Of a stretch of DNA of 64,000 bases, positions 27,235-40,640 are shown in pieces. The notes beneath the pieces are model-generated. The model was not told the origin of the DNA. It made no database searches and worked only from the letters and a program-made list of their open reading frames with translations. The position numbers were made by a program, and so were the translations under genes. This DNA is from Rhynchopus euleeides (Eukaryota > Euglenozoa > Diplonemea > Diplonemida > Diplonemidae). The stretch is from the NCBI GenBank assembly GCA_963210315.1, contig OY723239.1, positions 467,501-531,500 of the forward strand, in the 5' to 3' direction. How positions within the stretch are numbered: the first letter of the stretch is position 1; each line of letters starts with the position of its first letter.

Positions 27235-29235
27235 TGCCTAGGTCCTAAAGACCCATTTCAGCACTCTCCTGCAGTCGGACACTTCTGCCTAGGTCCTAAA
27301 CACCCATTTCAGCACTCTCCTGCAGTCGCACACCTCTGCCTAGGTCCTAAACACCCATTTCAGCACTCTCCTGCAGTCGGACACTTCTGCCTAGGTCCTA
27401 AACACCCATTTCAGCACTCTCCTGCAGTCGCACACCTCTGCCTAGGTCCTCAACACCCATTTCAGCACTCTCCTGCAGTCGCACACCTCTGCCTAGGTCC
27501 TCAACACCCATTTCAGCACTCTCCTGCAGTCGGACACTTCTGCCTAGGTCCTCAACACCCATTTCAGCACTCTCCTGCAGTCGGACACTTCTGCCTAGGT
27601 CCTAAACACCCATTGCAGCACTCTCCTGCAGTCGGACACTTCTGCCTAGGTCCTAAACACCCATTTCAGCACTCTCCTGCAGTCGCACACCTCTGCCTAA
27701 GTCCTCAACACCCATTTCAGCACTCTCCTGCAGTCGGACACTTCTGCCTAGGTCCTAAACACCCATTTCAGCACTCTCCTGCAGTCGGACACTTCTGCCT
27801 AGGTCCTCAACACCCATTTCAGCACTCTCCTGCGGTCGCACACCTCTGCCTAACTCCGAAACACCCATTTCAGCACTCTCCTGCAGTCGGACACTTCTGC
27901 CTAGGTCCTAAACACCCATTTCAGCACTCTCCTGCAGTCGCACACCTCTGCCTAGGTCCTCAACACCCATTTCAGCACTCTCCTGCAGTCGGACACTTCT
28001 GCCTAGGTCCTAAACACCCATTTCAGCACTCTCCTGCAGTCGCACACTTCTGCCTAGGTCCTAAACACCCATTTCAGCACTCTCCTGCAGTCGCACACCT
28101 CTGCCTAGGTCCTCAACACCCATTTCAGCACTCTCCTGCAGTCGCACACCTCTGCCTAAGTCCTCAACACCCATTTCAGCACTCTCCTGCAGTCGGACAC
28201 TTCTGCCTAGGTCCTAAACACCCATTTCAGTACTCTCCTGCAGTCGGACACTTCTGCCTAGGTCCTAAACACCCATTTCAGCACTCTCCTGCAGTCGGAC
28301 ACTTCTGCCTAGGTCCTAAACACCCATTTCAGCACTCTCCTGCAGTCGGACACTTCTGCCTAGGTCCTAAACACCCATTTCGGCACTCTCCTGCAGTCGC
28401 ACACCTCTGCCTAAGTCCTAAACACCCATTTCAGCACTCTCCTGCAGTCGGACACTTCTGCCTAGGTCCTAAACACCCATTTCAGCACTCTCCTGCAGTC
28501 GCACACCTCTGCCTAGGTCCTAAACACCCATTTCAGCACTCTCCTGCAGTCGGACACTTCTGCCTAGGTCCTAAACACCCATTTCAGCACTCTCCTGCAG
28601 TCGCACACCTCTGCCTAGGTCCTCAACACCCATTTCAGCACTCTCCTGCAGTCGCACACCTCTGCCTAGGTCCTCAACACCCATTTCAGCACTCTCCTGC
28701 AGTCGGACACTTCTGCCTAGGTCCTCAACACCCATTTCAGCACTCTCCTGCAGTCGGACACTTCTGACTAGGTCCTAAACACCCATTTCAGCACTCTCCT
28801 GCAGTCGGACACTTCTGCCTAGGTCCTAAACACCCATTTCAGCACTCTCCTGCAGTCGCACACCTCTGCCTAAGTCCTCAACACCCATTTCAGCACTCTC
28901 CTGCAGTCGGACACTTCTGCCTAGGTCCTAAACACCCATTTCAGCACTCTCCTGCAGTCGCACACCTCTGCCTAAGTCCTCAACACCCATTTCAGCACTC
29001 TCCTGCAGTCGGACACTTCTGCCTAGGTCCTAAACAGCCATTTCAGCACTCTCCTGCAGTCGGACACTTCTGCCTAGGTCCTCAACACCCATTTCAGCAC
29101 TCTCCTGCGGTCGCACACCTCTGCCTAACTCCGAAACACCCATTTCAGCACTCTCCTGCAGTCGCACACCTCTGCCTAAGTCCTCAACACCCATTTCAGC
29201 ACTCTCCTGCAGTCGGACACTTCTGCCTAGGTCCT
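27235..29235. repeat. About 2.0-kb satellite block, copy 2 of the 5100-bp-spaced pair
   Basis: Partner of 22135-24135. The same private variants occur at 27247, 27611, near 28764 and 29032. The CTGACTAGG variant is found a third time near 37638 and AAACAGCC again at 32194 and 37906, so parts of this haplotype spread further along the array. Confidence 0.85.
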
Positions 29236-31089
29236 AAACACCCATTTCAGCACTCTCCTGCAGTCGCACACCTCTGCCTAGGTCCTAAACACCCATTTCA
29301 GCACTCTCCTGCAGTCGGACACTTCTGCCTAGGTCCTAAACACCCATTTCAGCACTCTCCTGCAGTCGCACACCTCTACCTAGGTCCTCAACACCCATTT
29401 CAGCACTCTCCTGCAGTCGGACACTTCTGCCTAGGTCCTCAACACCCATTTCAGCACTCTCCTGCAGTCGGACACTTCTGCCTAGGTCCTAAACACCCAT
29501 TTCAGCACTCTCCTGCAGTCGGACACTTCTGCCTAGGTCCTAAACACCCATTTCAGCACTCTCCTGCAGTCGCACACCTCTGCCTAGGTCCTCAACACCC
29601 ATTTCAGCACTCTCCTGCAGTCGGACACTTCTGCCTAGGTCCTCAACACCCATTTCTGCACTCTCCTGCAGTCGGACACTTCTGCCTAGGTCCTAAACAC
29701 CCATTTCAGCACTCTCCTGCAGTCGGACACTTCTGCCTAGGTCCTAAACACCCATTTCAGCACTCTCCTGCAGTCGGACACTTCTGCCTAGGTCCTAAAC
29801 ACCCATTTCAGCACTCTCCTGCAGTCGCACACCTCTGCCTAGGTCCTAAACACCCATTTCAGCACTCTCCTGCAGTCGGACACTTCTGCCTAGGTCCTAA
29901 ACACCCATTTCAGCACTCTCCTGCAGTCGCACACCTCTGCCTAGGTCCTCAACACCCATTTCAGCACTCTCCTGCAGTCGCACACCTCTGCCTAAGTCCT
30001 CAATACCCATTTCAGCACTCTCCTGCAGTCGGACACTTCTGCCTAGGTCCTAAACACCCATTTCAGCACTCTCCTGCAGTCGGACACTTCTGCCTAGGTC
30101 CTCAACACCCATTTCAGCACTCTCCTGCGGTCGCACACCTCTGCCTAACTCCGAAACACCCATTTCAGCACTCTCCTGCAGTCGCACACCTCTGCCTAAG
30201 TCCTCAACACCCATTTCAGCACTCTCCTGCAGTCGGACACTTCTGCCTAGGTCCTAAACACCCATTTCAGCACTCTCCTGCAGTCGCACACCTCTGCCTA
30301 GGTCCTCAACACCCATTTCAGCACTCTCCTGCAGTCGCACACCTCTGCCTAGGTCCTCAACACCCATTTCAGCACTCTCCTGCAGTCGGACACTTCTGCC
30401 TAGGTCCTAAACACCCATTTCAGCACTCTCCTGCAGTCGCACACCTCTGCCTAGGTCCTCAACACCCATTTCAGCACTCTCCTGCAGTCGCACACCTCTG
30501 CCTAGGTCCTCAACACCCATTTCAGCACTCTCCTGCGGTCGCACACCTCTGCCTAACTCCGAAACACCCATTTCAGCACTCTCGGGCAGTCGGACACCTC
30601 TGCCTAAGTCCTAAACACCCATTTCAGCACTCTCCTGCAGTCGCACACCTCTGCCTAAGTCCTCAACACCCATTTCAGCACTCTCCTGCAGTCGGACACT
30701 TCTGCCTAGGTCCTAAACACCCATTTCAGCACTCTCCTGCAGTCGGACACTTCTGCCTAGGTCCTAAACACCCATTTCAGCACTCTCCTGCAGTCGCACA
30801 CCTCTGCCTAGGTCCTCAACACCCATTTCAGCACTCTGCTGCAGTCGGACACTTCTGCCTAGGTCCTCAACACCCATTTCAGCACTCTCCTGCAGTCGCA
30901 CACCTCTGCCTAGGTCCTCAACACCCATTTCAGCACTCTGCTGCAGTCGGACACTTCTGCCTAGGTCCTCAACACCCATTTCAGCACTCTCCTGCAGTCG
31001 GACACTTCTGCCTAGGTCCTAAACACCCATTTCAGCACTCTCCTGCAGTCGGACACTTCTGCCTAGGTCCTAAACACCCATTTCAGCAC

Positions 31090-34000
31090 TCTCCTGCAGT
31101 GGCACACCTCTGCCTAAGTCCTCAACACCCATTTCAGCACTCTCCTGCAGTCGGACACTTCTGCCTAGGTCCTAAACACCCATTTCAGCACTCTCCTGCA
31201 GTCGGACACTTCTGCCTAGGTCCTCAACACCCATTTCAGCACTCTCCTGCGGTCGCACACCTCTGCCTAACTCCGAAACACCCATTTCAGCACTCTCCTG
31301 CAGTCGCACACCTCTGCCTAAGTCCTCAACACCCATTTCAGCACTCTCCTGCAGTCGGACACTTCTGCCTAGGTCCTAAACACCCATTTCAGCACTCTCC
31401 TGCAGTCGGACACTTCTGCCTAGGTCCTCAACACCCATTTCAGCACTCTCCTGCGGTCGCACACCTCTGCCTAACTCCGAAACACCCATTTCAGCACTCT
31501 CCTGCAGTCGCACACCTCTGCCTAAGTCCTCAACACCCATTTCAGCACTCTCCTGCAGTCGGACACTTCTGCCTAGGTCCTCAACACCCATTTCAGCACT
31601 CTCCTGCAGTCGCACACCTCTGCCTAGGTCCTAAACACCCATTTCAGCACTCTCCTGCAGTCGGACACTTCTGCCTAGGTCCTAAACACCCATTTCGGCA
31701 CTCTCCTGCAGTCGCACACCTCTGCCTAAGTCCTAAACACCCATTTCAGCACTCTCCTGCAGTGGGACACTTCTGCCTAGGTCCTAAACACCCATTTCAG
31801 CACTCTCCTGCAGTCGCACACCTCTGCCTAGGTCCTAAACACCCATTTCAGCACTCTCCTGCAGTCGCACACCTTTGCCTAGGTCCTCAACACCCATTTC
31901 AGCACTCTCCTGCAGTCGCACACCTCTGCCTAAGTCCTCAATACCCATTTCAGCACTCTCCTGCAGTCGCACACCTCTACCTAGGTCCTCAACACCCATT
32001 TCAGCACTCTCCTGCAGTCGGACACTTCTGCCTAGGTCCTCAACACCCATTTCAGCACTCTCCTGCAGTCGGACACTTCTGCCTAGGTCCTAAACACCCA
32101 TTTCAGCACTCTCCTGCAGTCGCACACCTCTGCCTAAGTCCTCAACACCCATTTCAGCACTCTCCTGCAGTCGGACACTTCTGCCTAGGTCCTAAACAGC
32201 CATTTCAGCACTCTCCTGCAGTCGGACACTTCTGCCTAGGTCCTCAACACCCATTTCAGCACTCTCCTGCGGTCGCACACCTCTGCCTAACTCCGAAACA
32301 CCCATTTCAGCACTCTCCTGCAGTCGCACACCTCTGCCTAAGTCCTCAACACCCATTTCAGCACTCTCCTGCAGTCGGACACTTCTGCCTAGGTCCTAAA
32401 CACCCATTTCAGCACTCTCCTGCAGTCGCACACCTCTGCCTAGGTCCTAAACACCCATTTCAGCACTCTCCTGCAGTCGGACACTTCTGCCTAGGTCCTA
32501 AACACCCATTTCAGCACTCTCCTGCAGTCGCACACCTCTACCTAGGTCCTCAACACCCATTTCAGCACTCTCCTGCAGTCGGACACTTCTGCCTAGGTCC
32601 TCAACACCCATTTCAGCACTCTCCTGCAGTCGGACACTTCTGCCTAGGTCCTAAACACCCATTTCAGCACTCTCCTGCAGTCGGACACTTCTGCCTAGGT
32701 CCTAAACACCCATTTCAGCACTCTCCTGCAGTCGCACACCTCTGCCTAGGTCCTCAACACCCATTTCAGCACTCTCCTGCAGTCGGACACTTCTGCCTAG
32801 GTCCTCAACACCCATTTCAGCACTCTCCTGCAGTCGGACACTTCTGCCTAGGTCCTAAACACCCATTTCAGCACTCTCCTGCAGTCGGACACTTCTGCCT
32901 AGGTCCTAAACACCCATTTCAGCACTCTCCTGCAGTCGGACACTTCTGCCTAGGTCCTAAACACCCATTTCAGCACTCTCCTGCAGTCGCACACCTCTGC
33001 CTAGGTCCTAAACACCCATTTCAGCACTCTCCTGCAGTCGGACACTTCTGCCTAGGTCCTAAACACCCATTTCAGCACTCTCCTGCAGTCGCACACCTCT
33101 GCCTAGGTCCTCAACACCCATTTCAGCACTCTCCTGCAGTCGCACACCTCTGCCTAAGTCCTCAATACCCATTTCAGCACTCTCCTGCAGTCGGACACTT
33201 CTGCCTAGGTCCTAAACACCCATTTCAGCACTCTCCTGCAGTCGGACACTTCTGCCTAGGTCCTCAACACCCATTTCAGCACTCTCCTGCGGTCGCACAC
33301 CTCTGCCTAACTCCGAAACACCCATTTCAGCACTCTCCTGCAGTCGCACACCTCTGCCTAAGTCCTCAACACCCATTTCAGCACTCTCCTGCAGTCGGAC
33401 ACTTCTGCCTAGGTCCTAAACACCCATTTCAGCACTCTCCTGCAGTCGCACACCTCTGCCTAGGTCCTCAACACCCATTTCAGCACTCTCCTGCAGTCGC
33501 ACACCTCTGCCTAGGTCCTCAACACCCATTTCAGCACTCTCCTGCAGTCGGACACTTCTGCCTAGGTCCTCAACACCCATTTCAGCACTCTCCTGCAGTC
33601 GCACACCTCTGCCTAGGTCCTCAACACCCATTTCAGCACTCTCCTGCGGTCGCACACCTCTGCCTAACTCCGAAACACCCATTTCAGCACTCTCGGGCAG
33701 TCGGACACCTCTGCCTAAGTCCTAAACACCCATTTCAGCACTCTCCTGCAGTCGCACACCTCTGCCTAAGTCCTCAACACCCATTTCAGCACTCTCCTGC
33801 AGTCGGACACTTCTGCCTAGGTCCTAAACACCCATTTCAGCACTCTCCTGCAGTCGGACACTTCTGCCTAGGTCCTAAACACCCATTTCAGCACTCTCCT
33901 GCAGTCGCACACCTCTGCCTAGGTCCTCAACACCCATTTCAGCACTCTCCTGCAGTCGCACACCTCTGCCTAGGTCCTCAACACCCATTTCAGCACTCTG

Positions 34001-37000
34001 CTGCAGTCGGACACTTCTGCCTAGGTCCTCAACACCCATTTCAGCACTCTCCTGCAGTCGGACACTTCTGCCTAGGTCCTAAACACCCATTTCAGCACTC
34101 TCCTGCAGTCGGACACTTCTGCCTAGGTCCTAAACACCCATTTCAGCACTCTCCTGCAGTGGCACACCTCTGCCTAAGTCCTCAACACCCATTTCAGCAC
34201 TCTCCTGCAGTCGGACACTTCTGCCTAGGTCCTAAACACCCATTTCAGCACTCTCCTGCAGTCGGACACTTCTGCCTAGGTCCTCAACACCCAGTTCAGC
34301 ACTCTCCTGCGGTCGCACACCTCTGCCTAACTCCGAAACACCCATTTCAGCACTCTCCTGCAGTCGCACACCTCTGCCTAAGTCCTCAACACCCATTTCA
34401 GCACTCTCCTGCAGTCGGACACTTCTGCCTAGGTCCTAAACACCCATTTCAGCACTCTCCTGCAGTCGGACACTTCTGCCTAGGTCCTCAACACCCATTT
34501 CAGCACTCTCCTGCGGTCGCACACCTCTGCCTAACTCCGAAACACCCATTTCAGCACTCTCCTGCAGTCGCACACCTCTGCCTAAGTCCTCAACACCCAT
34601 TTCAGCACTCTCCTGCAGTCGGACACTTCTGCCTAGGTCCTCAACACCCATTTCAGCACTCTCCTGCAGTCGCACACCTCTGCCTAGGTCCTAAACACCC
34701 ATTTCAGCACTCTCCTGCAGTCGGACACTTCTGCCTAGGTCCTAAACACCCATTTCGGCACTCTCCTGCAGTCGCACACCTCTGCCTAAGTCCTAAACAC
34801 CCATTTCAGCACTCTCCTGCAGTGGGACACTTCTGCCTAGGTCCTAAACACCCATTTCAGCACTCTCCTGCAGTCGCACACCTCTGCCTAGGTCCTAAAC
34901 ACCCATTTCAGCACTCTCCTGCAGTCGGACACTTCTGCCTAGGTCCTAAACACCCATTTCAGCACTCTCCTGCAGTCGCACACCTCTGCCTAGGTCCTCA
35001 ACACCCATTTCAGCACTCTCCTGCAGTCGGACACTTCTGCCTAGGTCCTCAACACCCATTTCAGCACTCTCCTGCAGTCGGACACTTCTGCCTAGGTCCT
35101 AAACACCCATTTCAGCACTCTCCTGCAGTCGGACACTTCTGCCTAGGTCCTAAACACCCATTTCAGCACTCTCCTGCAGTCGGACACTTCTGCCTAGGTC
35201 CTAAACACCCATTTCAGCACTCTCCTGCAGTCGCACACCTCTGCCTAGGTCCTAAACACCCATTTCAGCACTCTCCTGCAGTCGGACACTTCTGCCTAGG
35301 TCCTAAACACCCATTTCAGCACTCTCCTGCAGTCGCACACCTCTGCCTAGGTCCTCAACACCCATTTCAGCACTCTCCTGCAGTCGCACACCTCTGCCTA
35401 AGTCCTCAATACCCATTTCAGCACTCTCCTGCAGTCGGACACTTCTGCCTAGGTCCTAAACACCCATTTCAGCACTCTCCTGCAGTCGGACACTTCTGCC
35501 TAGGTCCTCAACACCCATTTCAGCACTCTCCTGCGGTCGCACACCTCTGCCTAACTCCGAAACACCCATTTCAGCACTCTCCTGCAGTCGCACACCTCTG
35601 CCTAAGTCCTCAACACCCATTTCAGCACTCTCCTGCAGTCGGACACTTCTGCCTAGGTCCTAAACACCCATTTCAGCACTCTCCTGCAGTCGCACACCTC
35701 TGCCTAGGTCCTCAACACCCATTTCAGCACTCTCCTGCAGTCGCACACCTCTGCCTAGGTCCTCAACACCCATTTCAGCACTCTCCTGCAGTCGGACACT
35801 TCTGCCTAGGTCCTCAACACCCATTTCAGCACTCTCCTGCAGTCGCACACCTCTGCCTAGGTCCTCAACACCCATTTCAGCACTCTCCTGCGGTCGCACA
35901 CCTCTGCCTAACTCCGAAACACCCATTTCAGCACTCTCGGGCAGTCGGACACCTCTGCCTAAGTCCTAAACACCCATTTCAGCACTCTCCTGCAGTCGCA
36001 CACCTCTGCCTAAGTCCTCAACACCCATTTCAGCACTCTCCTGCAGTCGGACACTTCTGCCTAGGTCCTAAACACCCATTTCAGCACTCTCCTGCAGTCG
36101 GACACTTCTGCCTAGGTCCTAAACACCCATTTCAGCACTCTCCTGCAGTCGCACACCTCTGCCTAGGTCCTCAACACCCATTTCAGCACTCTCCTGCAGT
36201 CGCACACCTCTGCCTAGGTCCTCAACACCCATTTCAGCACTCTGCTGCAGTCGGACACTTCTGCCTAGGTCCTCAACACCCATTTCAGCACTCTCCTGCA
36301 GTCGGACACTTCTGCCTAGGTCCTAAACACCCATTTCAGCACTCTCCTGCAGTCGGACACTTCTGCCTAGGTCCTAAACACCCATTTCAGCACTCTCCTG
36401 CAGTGGCACACCTCTGCCTAAGTCCTCAACACCCATTTCAGCACTCTCCTGCAGTCGGACACTTCTGCCTAGGTCCTAAACACCCATTTCAGCACTCTCC
36501 TGCAGTCGGACACTTCTGCCTAGGTCCTCAACACCCAGTTCAGCACTCTCCTGCGGTCGCACACCTCTGCCTAACTCCGAAACACCCATTTCAGCACTCT
36601 CCTGCAGTCGCACACCTCTGCCTAAGTCCTCAACACCCATTTCAGCACTCTCCTGCAGTCGGACACTTCTGCCTAGGTCCTAAACACCCATTTCAGCACT
36701 CTCCTGCAGTCGGACACTTCTGCCTAGGTCCTCAACACCCATTTCAGCACTCTCCTGCGGTCGCACACCTCTGCCTAACTCCGAAACACCCATTTCAGCA
36801 CTCTCCTGCAGTCGCACACCTCTGCCTAAGTCCTCAACACCCATTTCAGCACTCTCCTGCAGTCGGACACTTCTGCCTAGGTCCTCAACACCCATTTCAG
36901 CACTCTCCTGCAGTCGCACACCTCTGCCTAGGTCCTAAACACCCATTTCAGCACTCTCCTGCAGTCGGACACTTCTGCCTAGGTCCTAAACACCCATTTC

Positions 37001-40000
37001 GGCACTCTCCTGCAGTCGCACACCTCTGCCTAAGTCCTAAACACCCATTTCAGCACTCTCCTGCAGTGGGACACTTCTGCCTAGGTCCTAAACACCCATT
37101 TCAGCACTCTCCTGCAGTCGCACACCTCTGCCTAGGTCCTAAACACCCATTTCAGCACTCTCCTGCAGTCGGACACTTCTGCCTAGGTCCTAAACACCCA
37201 TTTCAGCACTCTCCTGCAGTCGCACACCTTTGCCTAGGTCCTCAACACCCATTTCAGCACTCTCCTGCAGTCGCACACCTCTGCCTAAGTCCTCAATACC
37301 CATTTCAGCACTCTCCTGCAGTCGGACACTTCTGCCTAGGTCCTAAACACCCATTTCAGCACTCTCCTGCAGTCGCACACCTCTGCCTAAGTCCTCAATA
37401 CCCATTTCAGCACTCTCCTGCAGTCGGACACTTCTGCCTAGGTCCTAAACACCCATTTCAGCACTCTCCTGCAGTCGCACACCTCTGCCTAGGTCCTCAA
37501 CACCCATTTCAGCACTCTCCTGCAGTCGCACACCTCTGCCTAGGTCCTCAACACCCATTTCAGCACTCTCCTGCAGTCGGACACTTCTGCCTAGGTCCTC
37601 AACACCCATTTCAGCACTCTCCTGCAGTCGGACACTTCTGACTAGGTCCTAAACACCCATTTCAGCACTCTCCTGCAGTCGGACACTTCTGCCTAGGTCC
37701 TAAACACCCATTTCAGCACTCTCCTGCAGTCGCACACCTCTGCCTAAGTCCTCAACACCCATTTCAGCACTCTCCTGCAGTCGGACACTTCTGCCTAGGT
37801 CCTAAACACCCATTTCAGCACTCTCCTGCAGTCGCACACCTCTGCCTAAGTCCTCAACACCCATTTCAGCACTCTCCTGCAGTCGGACACTTCTGCCTAG
37901 GTCCTAAACAGCCATTTCAGCACTCTCCTGCAGTCGGACACTTCTGCCTAGGTCCTCAACACCCATTTCAGCACTCTCCTGCGGTCGCACACCTCTGCCT
38001 AACTCCGAAACACCCATTTCAGCACTCTCCTGCAGTCGCACACCTCTGCCTAAGTCCTCAACACCCATTTCAGCACTCTCCTGCAGTCGGACACTTCTGC
38101 CTAGGTCCTAAACACCCATTTCAGCACTCTCCTGCAGTCGCACACCTCTGCCTAGGTCCTAAACACCCATTTCAGCACTCTCCTGCAGTCGGACACTTCT
38201 GCCTAGGTCCTAAACACCCATTTCAGCACTCTCCTGCAGTCGCACACCTCTACCTAGGTCCTCAACACCCATTTCAGCACTCTCCTGCAGTCGGACACTT
38301 CTGCCTAGGTCCTCAACACCCATTTCAGCACTCTCCTGCAGTCGGACACTTCTGCCTAGGTCCTAAACACCCATTTCAGCACTCTCCTGCAGTCGGACAC
38401 TTCTGCCTAGGTCCTAAACACCCATTTCAGCACTCTCCTGCAGTCGCACACCTCTGCCTAGGTCCTCAACACCCATTTCAGCACTCTCCTGCAGTCGGAC
38501 ACTTCTGCCTAGGTCCTCAACACCCATTTCAGCACTCTCCTGCAGTCGGACACTTCTGCCTAGGTCCTAAACACCCATTTCAGCACTCTCCTGCAGTCGG
38601 ACACTTCTGCCTAGGTCCTAAACACCCATTTCAGCACTCTCCTGCAGTCAGACACTTCTGCCTAGGTCCTAAACACCCATTTCAGCACTCTCCTGCAGTC
38701 GCACACCTCTGCCTAGGTCCTAAACACCCATTTCAGCACTCTCCTGCAGTCGGACACTTCTGCCTAGGTCCTAAACACCCATTTCAGCACTCTCCTGCAG
38801 TCGCACACCTCTGCCTAGGTCCTCAACACCCATTTCAGCACTCTCCTGCAGTCGCACACCTCTGCCTAAGTCCTCAATACCCATTTCAGCACTCTCCTGC
38901 AGTCGGACACTTCTGCCTAGGTCCTAAACACCCATTTCAGCACTCTCCTGCAGTCGGACACTTCTGCCTAGGTCCTCAACACCCATTTCAGCACTCTCCT
39001 GCGGTCGCACACCTCTGCCTAACTCCGAAACACCCATTTCAGCACTCTCCTGCAGTCGCACACCTCTGCCTAAGTCCTCAACACCCATTTCAGCACTCTC
39101 CTGCAGTCGGACACTTCTGCCTAGGTCCTAAACACCCATTTCAGCACTCTCCTGCAGTCGCACACCTCTGCCTAGGTCCTCAACACCCATTTCAGCACTC
39201 TCCTGCAGTCGCACACCTCTGCCTAGGTCCTCAACACCCATTTCAGCACTCTCCTGCAGTCGGACACTTCTGCCTAGGTCCTAAACACCCATTTCAGCAC
39301 TCTCCTGCAGTCGCACACCTCTGCCTAGGTCCTCAACACCCATTTCAGCACTCTCCTGCAGTCGCACACCTCTGCCTAGGTCCTCAACACCCATTTCAGC
39401 ACTCTCCTGCGGTCGCACACCTCTGCCTAACTCCGAAACACCCATTTCAGCACTCTCGGGCAGTCGGACACCTCTGCCTAAGTCCTAAACACCCATTTCA
39501 GCACTCTCCTGCAGTCGCACACCTCTGCCTAAGTCCTCAACACCCATTTCAGCACTCTCCTGCAGTCGGACACTTCTGCCTAGGTCCTAAACACCCATTT
39601 CAGCACTCTCCTGCAGTCGGACACTTCTGCCTAGGTCCTAAACACCCATTTCAGCACTCTCCTGCAGTCGCACACCTCTGCCTAGGTCCTCAACACCCAT
39701 TTCAGCACTCTCCTGCAGTCGCACACCTCTGCCTAGGTCCTCAACACCCATTTCAGCACTCTGCTGCAGTCGGACACTTCTGCCTAGGTCCTCAACACCC
39801 ATTTCAGCACTCTCCTGCAGTCGGACACTTCTGCCTAGGTCCTAAACACCCATTTCAGCACTCTCCTGCAGTCGGACACTTCTGCCTAGGTCCTAAACAC
39901 CCATTTCAGCACTCTCCTGCAGTGGCACACCTCTGCCTAAGTCCTCAACACCCATTTCAGCACTCTCCTGCAGTCGGACACTTCTGCCTAGGTCCTAAAC

Positions 40001-40640
40001 ACCCATTTCAGCACTCTCCTGCAGTCGGACACTTCTGCCTAGGTCCTCAACACCCATTTCAGCACTCTCCTGCGGTCGCACACCTCTGCCTAACTCCGAA
40101 ACACCCATTTCAGCACTCTCCTGCAGTCGCACACCTCTGCCTAAGTCCTCAACACCCATTTCAGCACTCTCCTGCAGTCGGACACTTCTGCCTAGGTCCT
40201 AAACACCCATTTCAGCACTCTCCTGCAGTCGGACACTTCTGCCTAGGTCCTCAACACCCATTTCAGCACTCTCCTGCGGTCGCACACCTCTGCCTAACTC
40301 CGAAACACCCATTTCAGCACTCTCCTGCAGTCGCACACCTCTGCCTAAGTCCTCAACACCCATTTCAGCACTCTCCTGCAGTCGGACACTTCTGCCTAGG
40401 TCCTCAACACCCATTTCAGCACTCTCCTGCAGTCGCACACCTCTGCCTAGGTCCTAAACACCCATTTCAGCACTCTCCTGCAGTCGGACACTTCTGCCTA
40501 GGTCCTAAACACCCATTTCGGCACTCTCCTGCAGTCGCACACCTCTGCCTAAGTCCTAAACACCCATTTCAGCACTCTCCTGCAGTGGGACACTTCTGCC
40601 TAGGTCCTAAACACCCATTTCAGCACTCTCCTGCAGTCGC
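31090..40640. repeat. Four-copy satellite haplotype marked by GTGGCAC and GTGGGAC
   Basis: A pair of private variants, GTGGCAC and 663 bp later GTGGGAC, occurs four times: 31099/31762, 34159/34822, 36403/37066 and 39922/40585. Copy distances are 3060, 2244 and 3519 bp (60, 44 and 69 monomers). The 2244-bp step is a close tandem duplication covering roughly 33.2-37.7 kb. These blocks also carry the CTAACTCCGAAAC and CTCGGGCAG variants that are absent from the first 11 kb. Confidence 0.85.

Noticed and set aside
31099-37641. 2180-codon plus-strand ORF of 17-residue repeats (and similar ones at 22513-23667, 27613-28767 and 39922-42369)
   Set aside because: It is the 51-bp satellite read in its naturally stop-free frame. 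The apparent starts are GTG or TTG created by single substitutions, there is no ATG, and the variation is mostly non-synonymous.
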